From positions 1 through 64,000 of the forward strand of contig JBMZAX010000001.1 of the NCBI GenBank assembly GCA_049611805.1: 64,000 bases of DNA, read 5' to 3'. A program made the translations under genes and the position numbers. The notes beneath the pieces were generated by a model, which saw only the letters and a program-made list of their open reading frames with translations, made no database searches and was not told the origin of the DNA. Below, one piece after another: positions 26,401 to 33,603 of this stretch. Origin of the DNA: UBA7378 sp049611805 (GTDB lineage Bacteria > Pseudomonadota > Alphaproteobacteria > RS24). Every line of letters starts with the position of its first letter. The stretch's first letter is position 1.

Positions 26401-27009
26401 GAAAATTTCGGTTCTGCGCTTTGGCATATCAACGCCACATTGGGCACCGGAACCTTGCGAAGCGAGCGCGGCGTTAGGGTCGGTACGGTGAGCGATTTTC
26501 TGGAAGCGCGCTGGGACACCACGCAATATGCCGCCGCGACAAGCCTCTCCGTGCCACTGTTGACAGGCAAGCATAGGCTGCGGGGCGAAATATCTGCCGA
26601 TTATTACCAGCTTGAGCATGATGATTATGCTGAAACCGAAGCAGGCAACACCGGATTGGCGATGCGCGTTCAAAATGCCGGTTCGTCAATCGCCACGGCC
26701 AGTGTCGGCCTGCGCGGCAGCCACAAAACACCCACCCGAACACCGGAAGAGATTTCGCTGTCGCCGGGATATTTCCTTGGATATCGGACAATCCTTGAAC
26801 ACGACCCCTATGAGGCGCAAGTGTCGTTTGTCACCGGCACGGACAGTTTTACCCTAACCGCGCAGGAAGACTCGGAAGACCGCGCCCTGGTCGGCTTCAG
26901 TCTGGCGGCCGCCAATAATTATTTTGCGTTTGAGGTCGGTTTGCGCGGCGAGTTTGGCGACGACACGGAAATTGTGTCGGGCGGTGCCTCATTGCGGGTT
27001 AATTTCTAA
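23497..27009 (+). CDS. autotransporter (type Va) outer-membrane protein
   Basis: A 1170-residue protein with three parts. First, a signal peptide (SRLLCMALALPVFVAG, likely cleaved after HKTYA). Second, a long passenger (about 28-820) rich in Gly, Asp, Ser and Thr, with short repeating strands such as NRGTITANGLND, LNTGSISATAYNNDATAIAL and FLNEGAISAG, typical of a beta-helix. Third, a linker and C-terminal autotransporter beta-barrel (about 890-1170) from GWGQQFGGYLDRS to the terminal Phe of GGASLRVNF. Asp-rich stretches (VDADEDGIFDGIHDDSG) may bind calcium. Cys is nearly absent. The start is a GTG with GGAGA upstream. Passenger function is unknown; no protease triad was recognised. It ends overlapping the convergent HAD gene by 4 bp. 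Confidence 0.88.
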   Translation: MSFTSRLLCMALALPVFVAGHKTYALDITEPVTGPVDTGTTGGSLDENGDHAISNGGSVAVDGTPSTPGAALVIDHSDTRDVLIDGAITVNDRSDDELTDFNANNAIGVLVGNGAAVSGTISLGGQAVIELVDDKPRVDADEDGIFDGIHDDSGTYIAGRVAQDSGRIGVYVPQNLSGDLLALSGARLSVTSDDGGGYIVEGDITGRINLSATINYLGADTSADASDDAVGVGIYGDVSGFVRQAGAVTAIGENVVGVRVSGDLSQSLQLEGQVSVSGFASTSLSSAGDTETVIDANELGSAEAGVKLTGNISEGVLVGGNVNSVTTPDETQSLQDISDARADSGDVTSLKTQPYHYDENRFSGTITSAGNAPALVMDGGTYGSVVERFVDNTNDGGDGTDDSLYLTQSFSYSHSLINRGTITANGLNDGYAASAIEIGRTAPTVLSGGLLNTGSISATAYNNDATAIALMGGADLQDGGRARGDVFLNEGAISAGVTTNVATKSGVTATSHTATAVTIDAAANLPTGAEFINRGQVSAVHTHLNADGEASTGTAAAFDFSTRTDAIALTQELLRNDVFDVGLGKYLGNGDLDLDSSGIVNDDGTASPDGFVTTADVVAPSIFGNILFGSGNDTLVQSAGTITGAIDFGAGANSFTLSSETAETATTSFSGTLATSGTLAISMSGLSSLTLDGQVEVGSVAVASLSLAGQANLGATVDPAAVPGAALIFANSFSVSGEQYTFTPNLTGISADPVSFTIIETNSDLSALDATLNDRLSSEVGFIYNVELSRQDLGSTHAINADFSLKTADELNLNAVEAAAFPVVTSHFAANASLGTALGNLNDAESFAAAFDQILPQYGDGTMLSQAAMLEGANGAVSERLRLVTSGAQLGSHGWGQQFGGYLDRSATDAAPEIAGDGIGLAFGYDARVGKLDALGVFGHLMWSNADETTGNTSDVHAEMFGLGVYAAENFGSALWHINATLGTGTLRSERGVRVGTVSDFLEARWDTTQYAAATSLSVPLLTGKHRLRGEISADYYQLEHDDYAETEAGNTGLAMRVQNAGSSIATASVGLRGSHKTPTRTPEEISLSPGYFLGYRTILEHDPYEAQVSFVTGTDSFTLTAQEDSEDRALVGFSLAAANNYFAFEVGLRGEFGDDTEIVSGGASLRVNF

Positions 27010-27695
27010 TCTGCAATCAGTCCGGTGAACACGCCCGGCATGAGCCGGTCGAGTGTGTCGGGCAGTTCGGCATAATCGTCAATAATGGCGTCGGCGCCCA
27101 GTTCCTCAAGCGGTATGCGCCGATAACCGAAACTCACGCAAACGCATTTCACGCCTGCCGCGCGCGCGGCGCCGGTATCGGCTTCGCTGTCGCCGAGCAG
27201 AACGGTGTTTTGCGGGGTGCCGCCGAGCCGCGTCATTGCCGTCAGCACCATTTCCGGTTCGGGTTTGCGAGTGGGCAAGCTGTCACCGCCGACAAGCACG
27301 TCGAAATAGGCTTGCAGATTGAGCCGGAAAAGAAGTTTTGCGGCCAGCCCTTCGCGCTTATTGGTAACCACGCCCATTTTGATATTTTGGGCGCGTGCGC
27401 GGTCGAGTATCGGCATGAGATTGTCGAAAATGCGCGTGCCGTGATCAATGTTCCGGTCGTACCACAGCACAAATTCGTCCGTGGCGGCGGCCATATCCGC
27501 ATCCGAAAGCGTTACCCCATGTTCGGCAAAGCCGCGTTGCAAAATCATTGCCGCGCCGCCGCCAATCAAGTGGCGCACCTTGTCCTGCGGCAGGGGGTTC
27601 AGCCCGTGCCGTTCCAGAATATGGTTCATCGCCGCGTGCAGATCCGGATTTGTATCTGCCAGCGTGCCGTCGAGATCGAATAGCAAAACCGCCAT
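27006..27695 (-). CDS. gph: HAD-family phosphatase, phosphoglycolate phosphatase type
   Basis: A 229-residue haloacid dehalogenase-superfamily hydrolase. The nucleophile is in LLFDLDGTLAD (Asp7). Motif II is VVTNKREG, motif III Lys is in TRKPEPEMV and motif IV is LLGDSEADTGAARAAG. The helical cap after residue 15 and the overall length fit Gph, which removes 2-phosphoglycolate. A related sugar-phosphate phosphatase is possible. The chosen ATG at 27695 has GGGGG eight bases upstream; a TTG 15 bases earlier is less likely. Confidence 0.85.
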   Translation of the reverse strand: MAVLLFDLDGTLADTNPDLHAAMNHILERHGLNPLPQDKVRHLIGGGAAMILQRGFAEHGVTLSDADMAAATDEFVLWYDRNIDHGTRIFDNLMPILDRARAQNIKMGVVTNKREGLAAKLLFRLNLQAYFDVLVGGDSLPTRKPEPEMVLTAMTRLGGTPQNTVLLGDSEADTGAARAAGVKCVCVSFGYRRIPLEELGADAIIDDYAELPDTLDRLMPGVFTGLIAD

Positions 27696-27767
27696 ATGAC
27701 ATGCCCCCAATAAGCCTTACCCCGCATTGCTATAGCCTTGTTGGTGCGCGCATGCTACACGGAAAAC

Positions 27768-28643
27768 ATGGCGCCGCGACATCTTCTCCTGATGATTATC
27801 ATCTGCCTTGTTTGGGGATTTACCTTTGTCGCGGGCAAAGCCGGCGTTTCCGAAATACCGCCAATGCTGTTTACCGCGCTGCGTTATATATTGCTGTCGG
27901 CTGTTTTATTGCCCTTCCTGCGCATTGTCGAAGGCCACATGCCGGAGGTGATTTTCATCTCATTGGCGATGGGGTCGGTGCATTTTGCATTGTTTTATGG
28001 CGGCATGTCGTTGGCCGAAAATGTTTCCGCCGTCGCTGTGGCGACGCAATTGGGGGTGCCGTTCGCCACCATTATGTCGATTGTCCTTTTGAGCGAGCAG
28101 GTCGGCTGGCGGCGTTGGACCGGCATTGCCCTGTCTTTTGGCGGTGTCATGATTATCACCTTTGACCCGGCCATCATCAATGAACGAATTGGGCTGGTGC
28201 TGGTGGTCGGTGCGGCATTTATCGGTTCGCTGGGCACAATTGTGATGAAGCGCATTTCCGATACGGGCGTCTATCAGATGCAAGCATGGATTGCGATGCT
28301 GAGTTGGCCGCCGCTCATCGCAGTCTCGCTGATTTTTGAGGCCGATCATGTGGCCGTTTTGACCCAGTCGAGCTGGCAGGCTTGGGGCGGCGTCATTTAC
28401 ACCGCTTTGGGCGCCAGTCTGGTCGGCCATGCGGGGATGTTTTATTTGCTGCAACATTATGATGTGTCGATCACCTCGCCCTTGACGCTGATGGCACCGA
28501 TTTTCGGCATTATGTTCGGCGTGCTGGTCTGGGGTGATGTGCTGGGCGGGCGTTTCTGGTTTGGCGGCGCGCTCACCTTGCTGGGCGTTTTAATCATCGG
28601 ATTGCGCAAACGCGAATTTGCCCCCGCCGGAGCCACGCTTTGA
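27768..28643 (+). CDS. DMT-superfamily transporter (EamA type)
   Basis: A 291-residue inner-membrane protein with ten hydrophobic helices formed by two EamA repeats. The first opens LIICLVWGFTFVAGKAG-like (VWGFTFVAGK) and the second covers VGAAFIGSLGTIVMKRIS to the C-terminus. Family members export amino acids, nucleobases or other metabolites; the substrate cannot be predicted. The ATG at 27768 is chosen because it starts directly at the first helix; an upstream TTG at 27738 is possible. The stop overlaps the start of the amidase gene. Confidence 0.87.
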   Translation: MAPRHLLLMIIICLVWGFTFVAGKAGVSEIPPMLFTALRYILLSAVLLPFLRIVEGHMPEVIFISLAMGSVHFALFYGGMSLAENVSAVAVATQLGVPFATIMSIVLLSEQVGWRRWTGIALSFGGVMIITFDPAIINERIGLVLVVGAAFIGSLGTIVMKRISDTGVYQMQAWIAMLSWPPLIAVSLIFEADHVAVLTQSSWQAWGGVIYTALGASLVGHAGMFYLLQHYDVSITSPLTLMAPIFGIMFGVLVWGDVLGGRFWFGGALTLLGVLIIGLRKREFAPAGATL

Positions 28644-29422
28644 CACGAACGTCTAAAACGCGGCCCCTTACAAAGCGGCCTTCTCCGAATTTCAATGCGC
28701 GCGCGGCCGGCACCGATATCTCCATGCTTGTCCTGCACTATACCAATATGGCCGATGCTGAAGCGGCACTGGCGCGATTGTGCGATCCGGCCAGCGAGGT
28801 GTCGGCGCATTATCTGATTGCCCGCAATGGCGAAGTTTTCGCGCTTGTAGATGAAGCCGCGCGCGCTTGGCATGCCGGCGTGTCGGCATGGCAGGGCGTG
28901 GGCGACATTAACAGCGCTTCAATAGGCATTGAGCTGGACCATCCGGGCCATGCGGCAAACGGGGCCATGGACGCCTATCCGCCGGCGCAAATGGCGGCAT
29001 TGGTGGATGTGTCAAAGGATATTATCGCGCGCCACAATATTGCGCCTGACAGGGTTTTGGGGCACAGCGATGTGGCACCGGGGCGCAAAATAGACCCCGG
29101 CGAGGCGTTGGACTGGGCGGCACTCGCGCGCGAAGGGGTGGGTTTGTGGCCGGAAGCGGCGCAGCCGGAAGATGTGGCGACCTTGAAACCGGGTGATGCG
29201 ACCCCGGCGGTCGCGGCTTTGCAACAGGCTTTGCGCGCCTATGGTTATGATATTGCCCATGACGGGGTTTTCGGCGCACAAATGAGCGCTGTAATCAGTG
29301 CTTTTCAGCGTCATTTCAGGCCGTCTTGCGTGGACGGGCAGGCCGATGGCGAGACCCAGACGCTGGTTTATGCCGTGTGTCGCGCCCAAGCCGCGCTTGA
29401 CCGAGGGCCGGTTTCGCCGTAA
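28640..29422 (+). CDS. N-acetylmuramoyl-L-alanine amidase (AmiD-like, Amidase_2 plus PG-binding domain)
   Basis: A 260-residue zinc amidase that cleaves the bond between N-acetylmuramic acid and L-Ala in peptidoglycan fragments. Zinc and catalytic positions appear in MLVLHYTNM, SIGIELDHPG and VLGHSDVAPGRKIDPG. A C-terminal peptidoglycan-binding three-helix domain follows (TPAVAALQQALRAYGYDIAHDGVFG, about residues 187-211). The start is TTG at 28640, overlapping the transporter stop, with GGAG seven bases upstream. No signal peptide or lipobox is visible, so it may act in the cytoplasm on recycled muropeptides, or be secreted by other means. Confidence 0.88.
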   Translation: MTRTSKTRPLTKRPSPNFNARAAGTDISMLVLHYTNMADAEAALARLCDPASEVSAHYLIARNGEVFALVDEAARAWHAGVSAWQGVGDINSASIGIELDHPGHAANGAMDAYPPAQMAALVDVSKDIIARHNIAPDRVLGHSDVAPGRKIDPGEALDWAALAREGVGLWPEAAQPEDVATLKPGDATPAVAALQQALRAYGYDIAHDGVFGAQMSAVISAFQRHFRPSCVDGQADGETQTLVYAVCRAQAALDRGPVSP

Positions 29423-29431
29423 TCAGCTTTT

Positions 29432-29791
<360 letters not shown>

Positions 29792-29896
29792 GATTTCCCC
29801 GTTTTTTCTTACTTTTCCCGCTTTTTCGTGAAAATTCGGGCCTTGAGCGCGCGTGAAAGCCCGTCAAAACACCCGTTTTAGCCCATTTAGTGCTTG

Positions 29897-29912
29897 TATA
29901 ATCCCATTGACA
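29897..29912 (+). promoter_or_regulatory. candidate promoter elements before mraZ
   Basis: A consensus TATAAT lies at 29897-29902 and a consensus TTGACA at 29907-29912. They are in the wrong order to form one promoter. Each could belong to its own promoter (TATAAT with a poor upstream hexamer; TTGACA with TATCCC at 29930-29935, 17 bases on). Both overlap the MraZ box array, so repression by MraZ is plausible. Inferred from consensus. Confidence 0.4.
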
Positions 29913-29954
29913 CCCATATATGCCCATGCTATCCCAAGTAATCCCATCTTGGGA
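29903..29954 (-). promoter_or_regulatory. MraZ operator: five boxes at exact 10-bp spacing
   Basis: CCCA occurs at 29903, 29913, 29923, 29933 and 29943, so TGGG boxes on the minus strand recur every 10 bp, one helical turn. A sixth CCCA at 29882 is 21 bp before the first. The last box also pairs with TGGGA at 29950-29954 as an inverted repeat (TCCCA-tct-TGGGA). MraZ is known to bind TGGGN repeats separated by 5 bases in front of its own gene, usually about three of them. The array ends 43 bases before the mraZ start. Confidence 0.8.
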
Positions 29955-29997
29955 AATGCGCGCCGACGGGCGCGTGCAAGTCGGAATGGAGGGTGGC

Positions 29998-30495
29998 GTG
30001 ACAGCGTTCATGTCAACGATAACTAGTAAAATAGACGCCAAGGGCCGCGTGTCCGTGCCGTCTGTCTTCCGTTCCGCCATTGCAGCCCAGAATGGGGATG
30101 TCGCAAGCCCTCACGGTATTTTCGTTTATCCCTCCTTTACCGAAAATGCGATCGAGGGCGGCGGCCAGTCTCTGATGAACGATATCGGCGCCATGGTGGA
30201 CAGGCTGGACCTGTTCACCGAGGAACGCGACGCGCTCGCAACCTCGCTGTTTGCCGATAGCCATCATCTGACCTTCGATGTAGACGGTCGCGTGTCGCTT
30301 CCCGAAACCTTGCTGGCCCATGCAAATATCGACAAATCCTTATGTTTTGTCGGGCTGGGCGGAAAGTTTCAGATTTGGGATCCTGACCGTTTTGCCGCGT
30401 TCCGGGCCAATGCCCGTAGCATGGCGCTCGAAAAGCGCACCATGTTGCGTTCCCTGTCGGCGCAAGCCGGCCCGCCGGGGAGTTCGGGTCAGTGA
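29998..30495 (+). CDS. mraZ: transcriptional regulator MraZ
   Basis: DNA-binding regulator of the division and cell wall cluster; 165 residues with two AbrB-like SpoVT/MraZ repeats. These are KIDAKGRVSVPSVFR (about residues 12-26) and LTFDVDGRVSLPETLLAHA (about 89-107). The frame is open well upstream across the MraZ boxes, so the start must be chosen. GTG at 29998 with GGAGGG just before it gives TAFMSTITSKIDAKGR, the Rhizobiales-type N-terminus. The ATG at 30010 is the alternative. The stop overlaps the rsmH GTG (GTGA). Confidence 0.93.
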   Translation: MTAFMSTITSKIDAKGRVSVPSVFRSAIAAQNGDVASPHGIFVYPSFTENAIEGGGQSLMNDIGAMVDRLDLFTEERDALATSLFADSHHLTFDVDGRVSLPETLLAHANIDKSLCFVGLGGKFQIWDPDRFAAFRANARSMALEKRTMLRSLSAQAGPPGSSGQ

Positions 30496-31550
30496 GCGGC
30501 GGGGGATGCAATCAAAGGCAGCCGGCGCGCATGCCCCCGACTTCTGCCCCTCATATTCCAGTTCTTTTATCGGAAGTTGTTAGCGCCATCGCACCCGCCG
30601 AGGGCGATATTTATCTGGATGGAACCTTCGGAGCCGGCGGATATACGCGCGCCGTGCTGGAAGCTGCGGATTGTTCGGTTCTTGCCCTTGACCGCGACCC
30701 GCAAGCCTTGGCCGGTGCCGATGCTTTGGCCGATGCCTTTGGCGCGCGGCTTAGGCTGGTTGAAGGGTGCTTTGGCGATATGGAAGCGCGCGCGCATGAT
30801 GCCGGATTTGCCGAATTGGACGGCGTGATGCTCGATCTGGGTGTTTCGTCCATGCAGCTCGATACGCCTGCGCGCGGGTTTTCTTTCATGCGCGACGGGC
30901 CGCTGGACATGCGTATGGGCGCGACCGGCACCAATGCCGAAGACCTTGTCAATGAGGCCGACCCCGCCTTACTGGTGTCCATTTTGTCGGTCTATGGCGA
31001 AGAGCGCCGCGCGCGCGCCATTGTGCGGGCGCTTGTGGTGCGGCGCGAAACGGCCCGCATCACGCGCACCGGCGAACTGGCCGAGATTGTATGCAGTGTG
31101 CTGGGCCAACCGCGCGGCAAGGGCGCTCATCCTGCCACACGGACATTTCAAGCCTTGCGGATTTATTTGAATGACGAGCTGGGCGAATTGCTGCGCGGGC
31201 TGCATGCGGCCGAGCGCCTGTTGCGTCCGGGCGGACGCCTTGTGGTCGTCACATTTCACTCGCTGGAAGACCGCATGGTCAAAAAATTTCTCGCCAATCG
31301 CAGTGGGCGCGCCGGTCGGCCATCGCGCCATCTGCCGGAGCAGGCGGGCCCGGCCAGCAGTTTTGAAGAATTGCCGAAACGTACGCAAAAAGCCGGTGCC
31401 GACGAGTTGGCGCGCAATTCGCGCGCGCGCTCGGCACGCTTGCGCGGGGCGGTGCGCACGACCGCACCGGCGTTTCCCGAAGATGAAAGCCTGCTTCCGG
31501 CAGGCGCGCCGAAACTCACCCAAACTGTCGCCATCGGAGGTCGCCCATGA
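30492..31550 (+). CDS. rsmH: 16S rRNA (cytosine1402-N4)-methyltransferase
   Basis: Methylates N4 of C1402 in 16S rRNA. The 352-residue protein shows HIPVLLSEVV near the N-terminus, the SAM loop DGTFGAGGYTRAVL, DGVMLDLGVSSMQLD, FSFMRDGPLDMRM, and RTFQALRIYLNDEL with VVTFHSLEDRMVKKF at the C-terminal side. The GTG start overlaps the mraZ stop by 4 bp. An ATG 39 bases further on (MPPTSAPHIPVLL) is a possible alternative. Downstream it overlaps ftsL by 4 bp. Confidence 0.94.
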   Translation: MSGGGCNQRQPARMPPTSAPHIPVLLSEVVSAIAPAEGDIYLDGTFGAGGYTRAVLEAADCSVLALDRDPQALAGADALADAFGARLRLVEGCFGDMEARAHDAGFAELDGVMLDLGVSSMQLDTPARGFSFMRDGPLDMRMGATGTNAEDLVNEADPALLVSILSVYGEERRARAIVRALVVRRETARITRTGELAEIVCSVLGQPRGKGAHPATRTFQALRIYLNDELGELLRGLHAAERLLRPGGRLVVVTFHSLEDRMVKKFLANRSGRAGRPSRHLPEQAGPASSFEELPKRTQKAGADELARNSRARSARLRGAVRTTAPAFPEDESLLPAGAPKLTQTVAIGGRP

Positions 31551-31861
31551 TCCGTATCGTCAATATTGCCTGTTTTTTCGTTATCGTGTCGCTGGTTGCC
31601 GCGGTTTATCACATCCGCTACAGCGCCGAGGTGGAGGCGCGCAAACTGCACACGCTTGAGCGCAAAATCACGGCGGCGGAAGATATGCGCCAAACTCTTG
31701 CTGCCGAATGGAGCAGCCTGAACGACCCGCGCCGCCTGCAAATTCTGGTGTCGCAACATCTGGCCCTGTCGCCGCTTGAAGCCCATCAGGTCATGCTTCC
31801 CGACACTCCGACGCTCGCCCCGATTCCGGTCAAATTGCTGCAACAGGAGCGCGCGCAATGA
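31547..31861 (+). CDS. ftsL: cell division protein FtsL
   Basis: Bitopic membrane protein of 104 residues. A single N-terminal helix (IVNIACFFVIVSLVAAVYHI) is followed by a periplasmic coiled coil (SAEVEARKLHTLERKITAAEDMRQTLAAEWSSL region, residues 26-58) and a short tail. FtsL links FtsQ and FtsB to FtsW-FtsI. The sequence is poorly conserved, but the topology, size and place between rsmH and ftsI identify it. It overlaps both neighbours by 4 bp. Confidence 0.88.
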   Translation: MIRIVNIACFFVIVSLVAAVYHIRYSAEVEARKLHTLERKITAAEDMRQTLAAEWSSLNDPRRLQILVSQHLALSPLEAHQVMLPDTPTLAPIPVKLLQQERAQ

Positions 31862-33603
31862 AGCAGGCCAAACTCCCTTTGGTGACAGCCGGTGGCGATT
31901 GGGCGGGCGTGATGAATATTCACGCCGGTCGGGTCGGCAATGGTGTGGCGCATCACGGGGTTGAGCAGACCCGCGCCCGATTGCGCCTTGCCAGCATTAT
32001 GTTTGTTCTGGTGTTTGCGGTGCTGGGCGGGCGTCTTGCGCAGCTCACTTTGGCCGAAGACCCGCAACTGGCGCGTGTCGGCATGGCCGACCGCAAGGCC
32101 GAAATTCAGCGTCCGGCCATCACCGACCGCAATGGCGTGGTGCTGGCTTCGCAAATCTATCTGACAACGCTGGGGGCCAATGCCTCCGAAATTCAAAATG
32201 GCGACGCGGTTGTTACGCAATTAAACGAGATTTTGCCGAATATGAACGCGCAACGCGCGCGGCGTTTGCTGGCCGGTGACCGCCATTATGTCGAATTGAG
32301 CAAGGGGCTTACACCCTTGCAAAAGCGCGCCGTGCTTGAACTTGGAAATCCGGGGTTGAAACTGCGGCGCGAAGCCCAGCGCGTTTATCCGAGCGGGTCG
32401 GTTGCCTCGCATGTGGTCGGTTTTTCAAGCACCGATATGCAAGGCCTGATGGGGCTGGAGCGGCGTCTGGACGAGCAGGTGCAAATGTCGCCCATATTTG
32501 AAACAACGCTCGATATTCGCGTTCAACATGCGGTGCGCGAAAGCCTGTCGGCGGCGATAGGAAAATTTTCGGCCAAGGGCGGTGGTGCCATTTTGATGGA
32601 CGCGACCAATGGTGAAATTCTCGCATTGGTGTCGCTGCCCGATTTTGACATTAACCGCCCCTTGGCGACGCCTCAGTCGCGCCATTTCAACGCCATGACC
32701 ATGGGCGTTTATGAACTGGGCTCGATTTTCAAAGTCATGACCGCGGCCATGGCATTGGAAAGCGGCGAGGTCAAACTCGACGAGACCTTCGATACGCGCG
32801 CGCCGCTGGAGATTGGCGCGGCGACCATCAATGATGTGCATGGCGAAAAGCGCCCGCTCACCCCGCGTGAAATTGTTATCCATTCGTCGAATATCGGCTC
32901 GGTGCAACTGGCGTTGCGCGTGTCGGATGTCGCCCATTACGACTTTATGGAGAAGCTGGGCTTCACCCGGCGACTGCAATTTGAACTGCCCGAAACCGGC
33001 GCACCGCTCATGCCCGTGCGCTGGACGGATATTGAGCGGGCAACGACCTCTTTCGGCCACGGGTTTTCCGTCACGCCGCTGCATGCGCTGGTTGCCGGTG
33101 CGGCCATGGTGAATGGCGGGGTGTTGTACCCGCCGCGCCTCACGCCCACCGACATGCCTGTCGGAACCCGTGTCATATCGGAGCCGACCAGCCTGGTTTT
33201 ACGCGACATGATGCGCGAGGTCGTTACCATCGGTACCGGCAAGAAAGCCAATGTGCCGGGCTATGATATTATCGGCAAAACCGGTTCGGCCAATAAGCCC
33301 GCGCGCGGCGGATATGACGATGATGCGCTGATCACATCCTTTCTGGGTGCGTTTCCCTATTCGGATCCTCGCTATGCGCTGCTGGTCATGCTCGACGAGC
33401 CGCAGGGTATTCCCGAAACGCATAACCTCACCCTTGCAGGCTGGAACGCGGCACCGACGGCGGCTGAGATTATAGCCCGTGCCGCCCCGCTCTTGGGCGT
33501 GCGGCCGGCCTTGCACACGCCGCTTCGCGCGCGCGAGAAAATGGCAGCGGGTGCGGATGTGCCGCCGCTGGCCCTCAAAGCGGAGGTGCCCCATGCGCCT
33601 TGA
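31858..33603 (+). CDS. ftsI: peptidoglycan D,D-transpeptidase FtsI (PBP3)
   Basis: Septal class B penicillin-binding protein, 581 residues. The cytoplasmic N-terminus is followed by one membrane helix (about residues 43-62), the dimerisation domain (RPAITDRNGVVLA) and the transpeptidase domain. The active-site Ser289 is in SIFK, S343-S-N345 is the second motif and K474-T-G is the third. The N-terminal tail of about 40 residues is longer than in E. coli. It overlaps murE by 11 bp. Confidence 0.94.
   Translation: MKQAKLPLVTAGGDWAGVMNIHAGRVGNGVAHHGVEQTRARLRLASIMFVLVFAVLGGRLAQLTLAEDPQLARVGMADRKAEIQRPAITDRNGVVLASQIYLTTLGANASEIQNGDAVVTQLNEILPNMNAQRARRLLAGDRHYVELSKGLTPLQKRAVLELGNPGLKLRREAQRVYPSGSVASHVVGFSSTDMQGLMGLERRLDEQVQMSPIFETTLDIRVQHAVRESLSAAIGKFSAKGGGAILMDATNGEILALVSLPDFDINRPLATPQSRHFNAMTMGVYELGSIFKVMTAAMALESGEVKLDETFDTRAPLEIGAATINDVHGEKRPLTPREIVIHSSNIGSVQLALRVSDVAHYDFMEKLGFTRRLQFELPETGAPLMPVRWTDIERATTSFGHGFSVTPLHALVAGAAMVNGGVLYPPRLTPTDMPVGTRVISEPTSLVLRDMMREVVTIGTGKKANVPGYDIIGKTGSANKPARGGYDDDALITSFLGAFPYSDPRYALLVMLDEPQGIPETHNLTLAGWNAAPTAAEIIARAAPLLGVRPALHTPLRAREKMAAGADVPPLALKAEVPHAP

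Noticed and set aside
29903..29954. 10-bp direct repeats considered as replication iterons or a CRISPR-like array
   Set aside because: Units are only 4-5 bp, immediately precede mraZ and match the known MraZ target; no repA, DnaA boxes or cas genes are near.
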